From Myripristis murdjan (lineage: Eukaryota > Chordata > Actinopteri > Holocentriformes > Holocentridae), in NCBI RefSeq assembly GCF_902150065.1, contig NC_043989.1:25611667-25675666 (forward strand): DNA of 64,000 nucleotides, written 5' to 3'. Numbering within the stretch: position 1 is the first letter of the stretch; every line of letters begins with the position of its first letter. The notes beneath the pieces were generated by a model. It saw only the letters and a program-made list of their open reading frames with translations. It was not told the DNA's origin and did no database searches. Of this stretch, positions 53,902-64,000 are shown piece after piece. The position numbers and the translations under genes are program-made.

Positions 53902-56161
53902 TCACTTTTTGGTAACAACCAGCACAGCCGAAGGTACCAAACCTGAATGGGTGGAAAAGAAGGAAGCATTAAAGAGGTAACCAACATACACTAGCACTGA
54001 AGTAAAGCTCTTCTGTGTTAATATTTTGGTCAATACTGATAAGGCTTGCAGATTTTTTTTTAGAGTTGGGCATTGAGGTGAATAGTGATGCTACCAACCA
54101 AAGAAATATAGGAAATCCATCCTTAATGACAGTTCCCATGATAAACTGATATCTCATTTACTCAATAACCACAGCAGACCATTGTCTCATAGAACTGTGT
54201 GTGAATATTATACACGCATTATGGATCAAATGTGATTAAAGCATAAGACAGAAAATGCAGCCAAGTCCTCAGAAAATCATCCTAGTTGAAAAGGAGGAGA
54301 ACTGTAGCCTGCTCTAATCCAAATCCAATAATATGCTCCAGTATTGTGTGTTCTCAATACAAATTAATCCACCAAAACAAAAGTCTTCATCTGACGCAGT
54401 GCTCACCGAGCTCTTTGAGGGGCTTCTCCATGTCCAGCTCGGTGTAGACGTGGCGGGGGTAGGGCGACAGCAGCGTGAAGTCCTGGCCCTCGGGCGTGTT
54501 GCCGTTCATCTGCACGTAGACGCGCACGGCCGCCAGGGGCTCCTGGGCCTTGAAGTTTGCCGTGATGGCCGAGCCGTCCAGCAGACGAACCTGACAGGAG
54601 GGAGGGAAGTGGACAGGCAGGCTGATACCACTACATATGCATTCACACCATCTGAAGACCTAACTAAAAGCCTCTGAAACAGCACACCGACCGCAGAACT
54701 AAAACTCAACCCCGACACCCAGGATGATCATAAAATATATTTATGCATTTGAATGGATTGTAATCAGTGTACAGCAATCTGATAATTTGCCCAATTTTCT
54801 GGTCATTTTCATTTAACTTTTCACTCATCTCTTCCTCACATTCAAATTATTTCTTGCTCATTTTCCACCTTTTTTCCCCAACGTTTTTGTAAGAAATTGA
54901 GTGAATTTGTTTCAAACAGTTAACGAAAGACCATTTCAGTTTACTGGCCTGAGCCAAAATCCCCATATGTTCAAACATCTGTTTACCATTTATTGGAAAA
55001 AGAGAATGTCTTGTTTACGACAAGTGATGAACTAAAGTCCCTGTTATATTCTGCAATGTGAGCACCTAATTCTAGCTAAGGTAAGCGTGTGGGTGGCAGA
55101 GGCCTGTACCTGTATCCTGCACTCATCGTACTCCTTCTTGGTGGGCGGTGGGCCCTGACTGGTCGGCGATGAGGGGTTCGGCTGGGAGGGAGGGGGGGAC
55201 ACGGCCGTGCTGGAGGCTCCACCTCCTCCAAACTGCCACAAAAGAGACAAAAAAATCATCTGAGTGGAAGTAATTGGCTACAAGACGAGGGAGGAATGTT
55301 AAGTGAGGAGGAAAAAGGGAAAGTGAGGAGAAGGAACAAGGTCAATGACAGAGGAACCTTTTGCGCTCTCTCCTCTCTGTCGCGTGCTATCTTCTCTTTA
55401 ACCCTTTGCCTGATGGGAGGAAACACAGGTGGCACAGGGTCAGTTAGGGATTATGAATATAATTCACAGAATTTACCACTTGTGACAATTTATTTCTGAG
55501 CATCACCACACTCAATGTCATAAATGGCTGAGTGTTAATTCACCTGACATAGAATTATATATGAAAAACCAGACAAATAAAAGTAAGTTCACCTTACAGA
55601 GGGCATGTCTTTTCATGTATGCAATTAGTTAGAAATGAATTATCAACTTCTTACCTGACTGCTATTTCGATTATTTCGACCCATTGTTTATTTCTTGGAT
55701 GAATGAGTTGGCATTCAACCAGTTAGATGCAGATCACGCCAGCTGTGATCTGCCTTTTTACATCAAACCTTATGTTAATGTTTTTAGGAAAAGGGAAAAG
55801 AATGGAAAGGGAAACAAAAAGGTTTCTTTTTACCCCAATCAGGTTATTTATCTATCAATCTATCTATCCATCTATCCATTCCCACTGCTAATATGATACA
55901 ACATCTGTTTAAGTTTTGGGATGCAGAGTCAAATCATTTCTATAGCACAACAAAGAACAGCATGTAAAGGAGTGCTTTACAACACGGGGGAGGTTACATA
56001 ACAGGGGAAGTGAGAGTTAAATAATATTACTTGGAATTACTTTTCTTTGTAGTATGATTTTGTGACAAGAGAACCGCAAAACAAGGTAGACCGTGGTATT
56101 GACTTTGGCCAATTTTAGTGTTTAATCATTTATAAACCCCAGAGGCATGCGCACATACTAA

Positions 56162-56192
<31 letters not shown>

Positions 56193-57459
56193 TGAAGCGT
56201 CACGTTGAGCCTCTGAGGCAGAGGGTGCCTTACTTGGCCAGTTTGTCCTCCATCTTCTCTCTCCTGCGCTGTTCGGCCAGCTTCTTCATCTCGTCCTCCT
56301 GCAGCTTCTGTCGGATCTGCAGCAGCTCCTGGCCCTGCTTCCTCCGCTGCTTCTCTCTCTCCACCTCCTCGGCCCGCTCTCTTTCTCTCCGCTCCGCCTG
56401 CTTCACCCGCATCAGCTCCTCTAGCCTGAAGTGCACACACACACACACACACACGCACAGTGGCTTAAATAGCATAAAGCACAGATTTTGTCAAATTGTG
56501 CTCAAATTCTGCCTGTTTTCCCCACCACACACACAGAAGGATGTTAAATCTCTGTAATGGAGAGAAAGGAATTATGACACAATCATTTTTGTCTACTGAC
56601 CCCAAACAGTGGCTGTAGCCTTCTCCAAATTTTATAATATTTTAAGAATATTATTTTTATATTAAATATATATTATTTTATAATATTTATAATAATATTG
56701 AGGGAGCACACAGATATATCAGGTTGTGTTAGTTGACCTAAATAGGCATAAATTCAGTCCTTTCAGTATTTCCCCTGGATATTTTTCTTATAGTGATGTA
56801 CAGCACACGTGTTTTCAACAGCAGCCACATTACCAAATTACTGTAGAAAAACAATGAGAATACTACAGGCAGCACTGTGTGTATGTGTGTGTGTGTGTTT
56901 CACTCTGTCTGCGACCACACACTGCTATTTGTCAGTGTGATCATAAAGATATCCTGTGGCAGAAAGGGGCAAAACTGTTTTGTTGTGGTACTGCAGCCCA
57001 CAGTGCCTGTCTTAAAAAGAAAGACAGAAAAGAAATTGACTGCTTGACTTGACCTAAACTTCGAGGTGACTGTAGGGAGTTTATGATACATTATTCAAAT
57101 CCCTGACATTCAGGGGAAAGCCCTGAAGTCAACATTACTGTGCTTCCTCATGCATGGAGATGAAGCTCTGGAGTGGACGTCCTGAGGATGACACTGCTCA
57201 CTGTGGATGTGTGCTGACCTTTTCACCTGTTCGCGTTTCTCCTCCTCTGTCATTGGCCGCTTGCTGCCCTCCTGTGTGTCACTCTGGTCCAGGTCGCCAG
57301 TGTCCGTCCCTGAGACCAGAACCAAGGTGTGCGAGAGACTTAAAGAAAGAATCATGCTCTGTACACTTATAAAACATCTCACACTCAGACATAACGTGGA
57401 AAGAAACCTCAATACACATGAACTAGAACCACAAGCTGTTACACCCACCACCCACCCAT

Positions 57460-57493
<34 letters not shown>

Positions 57494-57770
57494 CCTGAAA
57501 AGCAGGACAACCAGCAAATTCACTCCTCTGTCGTCACTCTTGCCCTCAGTTGCCCCCTGCATTTGTTCCCAGAGGGTAAACACAGGCTCGGCCCCCAGCA
57601 GCACAAAAAGCCCTTGCCTTCAGCAGGATCTGCTACTGTGGGCTGGGCTGGGCTGCTCTGGCTGTCTGCTGCACCTCCCAGCATGTTCCCCTCCGGAGGC
57701 ACATAGGGCTCATCGATGTCTGGGTCATTCTCATGCTCCATCAGCCTGGGGAGAGCACATGACAGAGGAG

Positions 57771-57806
<36 letters not shown>

Positions 57807-58491
57807 AGTGAAAGGTCTATTTTAATCAGTCATTTACCAGAATCTCAGTGATGCTGGAGTATCAGAGCCAAAGGTAATGGAGACAGGAAGTGAGACTAAC
57901 TACAAATCAAGCCGTGGTGATAAATCTGGGCAATTCAACAGTACGGAGGCAGACTCACCAGTCCATGGCTCTCTCTATCCCCTGGTTACCTGTGTTGGCC
58001 ACCGCCTTCTCCCTGTCAGCACCAACAGGAAGACGACGTGTTAGACAGCACCAGGTTTTACTTTCTGATCGTCAGCTCAGTCTCTAAGTATTTGCATGGC
58101 CAGATGCCCGGTTTGACAGTATGTCAGTAGGAGGAGGGGGAATTGATTCCCTTAAGTATCGCAATGCTTTATTTCAAAGTCTTTCTAAATAAATTTTTTT
58201 AATTACTGAACTGATTTTAAGTACAGATATTAGTATCATATTAAAGTAAATAACCTAAGGAATCCGCTGGAAGCATGTTATGCTTGGTTGTCAACAAGAT
58301 GGCTAAATGCTGCTCCAAAGTTTGGCTAACTTTTGGTGTTTACCTTTAGGGTGATCACAGCTTGATGAAACTTTACAACCACAAACTAGAGGATCATTCA
58401 AAAGACAAAAATTGCCCCCAAAAATTGTAATATCTAATCGCAATACTTGTAGAATCGCAATACATACTGTTTTGGCATCCAAGTATAAATA

Positions 58492-58534
<43 letters not shown>

Positions 58535-58783
58535 CTTATTTGTAACGCACTTTACAAAAAAAAAATCTCAAAGTGCTACAGAAGGCAGTGTAAATATGCT
58601 AGATTAAAAACAGACAACATGATAAAATACATTAGTATTTTATTGAAGTATCGTGACAGTATCAAATCAGGAGATAAACATATAGTCCCAGCCTTAATAT
58701 TGAGAATATATGAGAGTTGCTCACGCTCTGTTTCTGTCAAAGCCCATCTCCAGCAGGCTCTCTAGTGTTGTCAGCTCTGCCAT
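53902..58783 (-). CDS. ubxn1: UBX domain-containing protein 1 (SAKS1)
   Basis: Nine coding exons on the minus strand: 58783-58725, 58012-57959, 57745-57618, 57309-57219, 56425-56234, 55409-55358, 55232-55110, 54590-54407 and 53942-53902. They join in phase to 307 aa; human UBXN1 is 297 aa. The N-terminal UBA domain ([20 protein letters not shown], then [18 protein letters not shown]) binds ubiquitin. A charged coiled coil ([20 protein letters not shown] onward) fills the middle. The C-terminal UBX domain (from about residue 225) docks on the p97/VCP N-domain and ends [17 protein letters not shown]1 acts in the cytosol as a p97 adaptor in ubiquitin-dependent degradation. The intron after exon 3 uses a GC donor. 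A 5' UTR acceptor lies 6 nt before the ATG (exon from 58789), with a first non-coding exon near 59126-59450. It is tail to tail with prpf39. Confidence 0.96.
56161..56184. repeat. Poly(A)/poly(T) tract near ubxn1 exon 5
   Basis: About 24 A residues on the plus strand, in ubxn1 intron 5 about 50 bp beyond the exon. Confidence 0.9.
56434..56454. repeat. ubxn1: (AC)n; UG repeat before ubxn1 exon 5 acceptor in the transcript
   Basis: On the minus strand this reads (GT)n followed by GCACTTCAG and the exon at 56425. Confidence 0.9.
57778..57804. repeat. Poly(A) tract
   Basis: About 26 A residues in ubxn1 intron 2 (poly(U) in the transcript, upstream of the exon 3 acceptor). Confidence 0.95.
58140..58480 (-). 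repeat. Interspersed repeat, unclassified (copy 3 of 3)
   Basis: Read on the minus strand, it contains CTCTAGTTTGTGGTTGTAAA, AAGCTGTGATCACCC and a CTACAAGTATTGCGATT stretch, matching the other two copies. It is in ubxn1 intron 1, beside an (ATA)n run at 58497-58531. Confidence 0.6.
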
Positions 58784-58802
58784 CTTCTGCTGAAAGATTG
58801 AA

Positions 58803-58806
<4 letters not shown>

Positions 58807-58854
<48 letters not shown>

Positions 58855-58873
58855 GAGTGAGAGAGAGAGAGAG
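58807..58873. repeat. (AC)n and (GA)n compound microsatellite
   Basis: An AC run to 58850 followed by GAGTGA and GA repeats, next to the ubxn1 first coding exon acceptor. Confidence 0.9.
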
Positions 58874-59099
58874 CTATGTGATAACTGTTTTATCCAGTTT
58901 CATTTTCCAGTAAACAGGCAGTGGCAGGTTATTACAGGAGGCACTTCGCCAAAGCCACACAAAGACCACAACATGTAGCAAGCTAGCTGTCTCTAGCTTA
59001 AGTTTACAGACACACAGCACCGCTGTCCGACAGCTTTCTTTTAGCCTAGTCAGCGACAAAAGAGCTACACGTCCACTCTAGCCAGAATGTAAAACGACA

Positions 59100-59470
59100 C
59101 AAACAGAGGATTTAACCTTCCTCACCGAGCCAGGCGGAGAGGATGTTTGTTTAGCAGCTAACTGACTTCACTCTGAGGCTGGGAGCTAAAATTAGCCTCC
59201 GTGTGGCTAACGTTCAAATCAGGGGGCGCTAGCTAACGAGGCAGCCTGGCTGGCCCCGGTCAGTGACACAGACACACTCACACGCTCTCTGTCAGCTTCT
59301 CTGCTAGTGCTTACTCCTGTGTCACACACACGACACGGACAGAGTTGTTATTTCTCAAAGTTTGCTGGCAGGAATGTTTAGGAGACAACGGTTGCTACTC
59401 ACATCAGTGTGCGCCGCTTCCACACTACGGGAACCCGTTTGGGTTAAACAGAACGGCACGTGACAATCTC
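59100..59470 (-). promoter_or_regulatory. ubxn1: ubxn1 promoter and leader region with CACGTG E-box
   Basis: Two minus-strand donor candidates occur: CTCG|GTGAGG near 59126 and GAT|GTGAGT near 59399. CACGTG lies at 59457-59462. The interval is CpG-containing. The first exon and start site are inferred. Confidence 0.45.
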
Positions 59471-59499
59471 CAAATCTGGGTTTGGGTACTGGTTAATGT

Positions 59500-62400
59500 G
59501 TCAGCACATAACTAACTAGGTCTGTTATTATAGAGGCTGTCCACGATCCCCACATTGACCCACATCAGGCTGTAGACCTGTGTTTGATAAGATGTAATCT
59601 CCATCTCCATCTGGTCAGATTAAGGTATTCTATTACTGTCTGTACTGGAGACTGGCAGATTGACAGTGAAGAGTGAAAGCTATGAACAGAATAGTCTTTC
59701 GTATATATATTGTCTCACTTCTAGTCAATGAAATAATCGTGAAATTTAAACGGTCCCCACTGTTCTGGAAAACCCTTGGGACCCCCTCATGGCACCCTGG
59801 GGGTCCCTGCAGCCCAGGTTTAGAACCGCTGTGCTATTCCAATGTCCCCCTGACTCTGAGAGCATGAATATAGGCTACCTCTCTCTCTCTCTCATGACCC
59901 TGTATCACTAAGTCATACAGCAGAAATTGTTATTAATGTCCATCCAGCTTCACCTCACCTGCACCATCACGTCATCATGTTAAAACTGAGTGTAAAAACG
60001 TCATTTCTTTTTGTGAACATGATAAATCTATCACTGATTTCATTGTAAACGTATTGATTCTATATGATAAATTTCATATACACTCATGCAGAATTACAAA
60101 TCTTACCTCCACTTTCATTGCTTTTTCTATGTGAGTTTAAAGAATATATAAAGACTGTCAAACTTGTAAACACTAACAACAGTAATTAAATTTGTCAGTC
60201 TGTACTGTGAACTGATGTGCTGTATTATTATTCTCTAATGATTTTATCATAATGGAGTCTATTTTCCCAGTTATATTTTCATTAGATTTTTTTTTTATCC
60301 ATACACCTGTTTCTTTGTACAACACTATGTTGAGCACATGTCTGAAATGTTTGTATATTTGAAATAATTTTCAATAAAGATAAAAATAAAAAAAAAACAT
60401 TCACTCCACATTAAAACAGCACTTGATAGGCTACCACATATCTCCTTTTTTGCAGTTATTAAAGACCTTTCTTGCAATTATGAAACATGGTAATCCAGTT
60501 TTATACAGTTATGAACTCCAACTGGCCAAATAAGTCAGATGTCTCCTTTCAAATATCGCATGAACTGATACTCTAATATCATTTTTATTCATTTCTGCGT
60601 GTATCTTCCACCCAGCAGGTCCTGTATTCATGAAAATTGGTGAACACCCATCAGACCATCTGTTCTCTAATAAACAAACTCTAGCAGTCTGTCTTCCCCA
60701 GTATGAGTCCAAAAACCACAATGTTGTACAAATTTGAGAGTAATTCTGTGTGAAGTGATATGGCATTCATTTTGCAAAAAGCAAACACTTGTTTATGTCA
60801 GTCATGCAGTTTCCACCATTCTTTGGGTCTTCTATGCCACGATTTAGTCCATTAAAGCTATTTGCATGACTTTTAATCTAGTTTTCTGATTAAAATACAA
60901 AATATAGCCACCACGGGACATCACTAGATAATATCTGGACACATTTCAGCTTCTTCCCTACAAAGTCCTTGGTCTGCTCTTCTTTGTTTTGAATAGATGT
61001 TGTCAAGATATTTCTTTTGGCCTCAGAAAGTGGTGACTAAAGGTCCCCAGAGTCTTTCTATGATTAGGTTCACAAACCCTGACAAAGGCTGTACACCGAA
61101 ATGTCAGTACAACAAATAAGTAATTGATTTCAGGATGGTAAGTGTGTGAGAATCTCTTTCTTTCTCAACTAGTGATTATGTTTTCTTGACCTCTTGGAGT
61201 GAGGAACCCAAGAAAATAAAGTTTTCTACCACAGAGGATTACGACATGGAGGCAGCACACACCACACCACCACCAGTCCTCTTCAAAATCAACCTTTCCT
61301 GTGAATGCATGACTAAGACTTTGCAGAAGGTTGCAACATTTTTCTGTTCCCAATGCTTTAAACTCGAGAACACACAATTCCCTCAGCTACATAAATGTAA
61401 CAAAATCACCGTGGTATAACTGATGCTTAAGGGTTATACACAACAACTGCAATGAAAAAATAACGATATTTATTTCTTTTTTCATATAATTTATCACATA
61501 TGGCCATTTGACCCACACCAAATGCAACTGAAAAAACAAATCAAACTAAAATACATGATTTATACCATGCTTTCAATTCCTTTCTCACAAATTTTGTTAA
61601 TATTTAATATTTAGGAAAGGATTTACACCCAATGGAAATCCCAAATGGCATTTAATTTGTTCCTAGATAGGATGTTAATTTTCACTTAGGCTACACCCAA
61701 GAGCATTTGTGCTCTTTTTGCACTAATTCACCTATAAAATGGGAAAAGGTCCAGTGTTTCTGTAGGTACATGTATGTCTCTGTTTAAATGTCCCTTCAAG
61801 AACTGATAAAAATCTTGATGTATTTCCTGCATTGGTAAATGGAGGTTACATTACATCCTCAAACACAACCAAACCATTTTTAAATGTAATATGCAACAAA
61901 CACATGTGAGAAAGTGTGCAAGAAAATGTAAGATTTCAAGCCCTCATTGGCATAAACACAGGTAATTAAATGTGACTTTAACCGAAACTGTTTATCTGCA
62001 TTAGAATGTGTAATCAGGGGAGACTTTTAAAGCACAAATTAAACTCATTTTACTGAACTGTCTTAATGCTGATGAAGTTATATGGTAGTTTATCATTCTA
62101 ATTTTCTATTCAGCTGGTATTTTCATGACCACTGTTTCTTCCTTTACTTCTTTTATCCATTAATTATGGTTACCAGCGTCCCACAGCCGGTATGTCTCTG
62201 TACAGTCTTTTGAAAGGAGGGAAGTGGTGACACAGTGAATGAGAGGAAGCAGTCTGAGTGTGTGAGGAGGCTGATTTGAAGTGTTTTTAGGCTTGATAGC
62301 TTCTCTTATTGGCTGTACTCCATCTTGAATGACATTATCCCATCCTTATGTGTCTGTGGGTGTCCAAACAGAAAGCAGAGTTTGCTGAGTTTTATGGGCA

Positions 62401-63300
62401 GACCTGGCCCGTTACATATTTACAGTAAGTGTAATGATTAATTTCTCTCTCCCACACGCAGTCTTAAGCAGCCCTCATTCACCAGTGTGCCAGTACTCAG
62501 GGACAAACTTCCAAACTTCTCTCTCTCCCTCTGCTCGCTCACTCCTTTCTCTCCTCTGTCTTCTTTTAAAATCTCATCCACTTATTTTCATTTCCTATTT
62601 GTTCTTTTTTTCAGCTTGGTCACTCTCTTTTGGTGTTTTGCTCAGTTTTCCACTGTCTGCCTTTACTCACAAACACTAATGATCGAATCCAGCTTCATTC
62701 GCAGCATGTGTTTGGTAAGTATGGACTTCCTCATATATATTCATATAAACATGGGTAATGAACTGAAAGTATAATGTTAAACTAATGAACATGTTTCAAT
62801 ATGTAAAATATAATCACAGTACACTGAATACATGGAGCTATGACAAGTCAGTGTATATACAGGATCGTCCTCCCTGTAGTTTGTATTTGTACCAAAAGAA
62901 TCCCCTAAGGCATTTTCTGTTATATTGTGTCTTATTACTGATTAAATATTAACTGTGTGCCTGCACTGCAAGCAACTGAAGCAACATGTCATTGGAAGTG
63001 CACTCATTTTCAATGACCTGTGAAAAATCATTTTTGAGAAATAATTGTGGTCATCATCCTGTGTTTGCCATGAAAAATGACCTTGTTGACATGATGCCTT
63101 TTATCTGAGAGGACCTGTACATTGATTTAAATCACTGAACCCTACAGGTACTACCTTCTTTTGCACCATTTTGCTTCCCCAATTAAATTGAGCTCGATGC
63201 ATATACTAAGAGGTGCTCAGAGTGGCCGCTGAGGAAAGTTGTGAATCGGGTGAAAACTGAAGAACACTTCCAGTGGTTCCTGTTCGAATCTTTAATAAGC
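59500..63300. other. Intergenic sequence with repeat debris, no supported gene
   Basis: Short AT-rich frames only. A fragment ending AATAAAGATAAAAATAAA and an A run near 60372-60398 looks like the 3' end of a retroposed sequence. A GGACCCCCTCATGGCACCCT / AGGTTTAGAACCGCTG stretch near 59780-59835 resembles a diverged repeat. Confidence 0.5.
61078..61105 (+). repeat. Degenerate hammerhead-like core, Penelope-like element remnant (tentative)
   Basis: CCTGACAAAGGC, a short loop and CCGAAATGTC have the order of a hammerhead core (CUGAnGA, stem, GAAA). Similar phrases occur in fish Penelope-like retroelement ends. The third core G is an A here, so activity is not expected. Confidence 0.3.
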
Positions 63301-63304
63301 AAAG

Positions 63305-63371
63305 GTTGCCAGGCAACAAACCCACTCCCATTCAGTAAGCAGATTGCTGGATAGTATTGCTTAGCAACAAA
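63305..63371. promoter_or_regulatory. Two RFX X-box-like palindromes
   Basis: GTTGCCAGGCAAC at 63305-63317 is a perfect palindrome around one central A. TTGCTTAGCAAC about 42 bp further on is a second, imperfect X-box. A regulated neighbouring gene would lie outside the window. Confidence 0.45.
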
Positions 63372-64000
63372 ATTTAGCTCCATTAAGTACAAGTGCAGAG
63401 CTACTGTAATGTACTGTAAGACCAGCTCTTCAGTGTTTGAAATGTATGCAAATTTCATTTCAGTGGTGAGGAGAGGAGGCCCTCTTTCCTCCACACTCCC
63501 TTCTTGTTGGGATATCGATACAGGCCTATATATAAACTACAATAGGGGATTAGGGCATTCATGAGGATAACTTTACTTTCCAATGGATTGTGATCAGTGT
63601 CAGCTGTGCAGATTTGACCAGAAGTGAACCTATCATTATTTCAGTCAAATCCTCGTTCGTTTTTGAATGTGCTTTGATCAAACAATGAAGCCATTTTAAC
63701 TGTAAGTCCAGCAAAGCATCAACATTCATGATACTGAATCTTTGGGTACAAAAACACCTTGATACTGGAACTGGCCACTTTAAAACACAACACACAGTAT
63801 AGCAGTGGCCAAGGTAAGCGGGATGACCAAAGCTCAAGGAGGCAATAGAAACCAAGGTCACTTAGTGTACCCATAAATTGTTTTATGGCTGTGTTTTTCA
63901 CAGAACTGGAGGGTTAAGGGTCAAAGCTCAGTCGGGATAAATGGAGAGAGATACTGGGAAGGAAGATGAGATGCACCGGAGGGATTAATGCACACTCATG

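Noticed and set aside
56126-56458. Arg/Glu-rich minus-strand frame different from the ubxn1 frame
   Set aside because: Only the frame giving [20 protein letters not shown] joins the neighbouring ubxn1 exons in phase.
60509-60766. 85-aa minus-strand frame (WFLDSYWGRQTARVC)
   Set aside because: It looks protein-like in places but I could not tie it to a family or to splice sites.

Overview
The window is vertebrate nuclear DNA, most likely from a teleost fish and probably a percomorph. The genes have many short exons with GT-AG introns and vertebrate-type protein families. Introns are compact and crowded with (CA/TG)n, (CT)n and (TA)n repeats. The mobile-element load is fish-like: hAT-type MITEs, a Tc1/mariner derivative and truncated LINE tails. 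No bacterial-type feature, CRISPR array, rRNA or tRNA was recognised.

Five protein-coding genes were rebuilt exon by exon, with reading phase agreeing across every junction. (1) 4.75-10.28 kb, + strand: a short coiled-coil protein whose last exon encodes a transmembrane helix and a KASH tail, of KASH5/IRAG2 type. (2) 12.97-15.05 kb, - strand: a PLAAT (HRASLS/H-REV107) phospholipase/acyltransferase closest to PLAAT3. (3) 16.46-21.42 kb, + strand: Integrator subunit INTS5. (4) 22.56-37.03 kb, + strand: GANAB, the glucosidase II catalytic subunit, 25 exons including an in-frame cassette exon. (5) 40.11-51.91 kb, + strand: PRPF39, a U1 snRNP-associated splicing factor, 15 exons. (6) 53.90-58.78 kb, - strand: UBXN1, 9 coding exons including one GC-AG intron. 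That makes six genes counting the KASH gene, which I identify to domain level but not to a firm orthologue.

Layout: 1-4.7 kb has no gene I can support and includes tandem and microsatellite repeats. plaat and ints5 are head to head across about 1.4 kb. ints5 and ganab run in tandem. A 707-bp Tc1 derivative lies between ganab and prpf39. prpf39 and ubxn1 are tail to tail, with opposing poly(A) signals about 160 bp apart. 59.5-64 kb looks intergenic, with repeat debris and a pair of RFX X-box-like palindromes. INTS5, GANAB, UBXN1 and PLAAT3 are neighbours on human chromosome 11q12-q13, so the core is conserved synteny. The genes are not one pathway: they cover nuclear-envelope linkage, lipid remodelling, snRNA 3'-end processing, ER glycoprotein quality control, splicing, and p97/ubiquitin adaptor function.

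The observations most worth a second look are these: the unusual short KASH protein ending in LPPI; prpf39 exon 4 bracketed by complementary (TG)n and (CA)n tracts; several other splice sites embedded in UG repeats; the conserved GANAB cassette exon; the GC-AG intron in ubxn1; nested hAT MITEs with a perfect 8-bp target duplication; and a near-perfect fold-back of a LINE tail. I found no clearly new multi-gene system.
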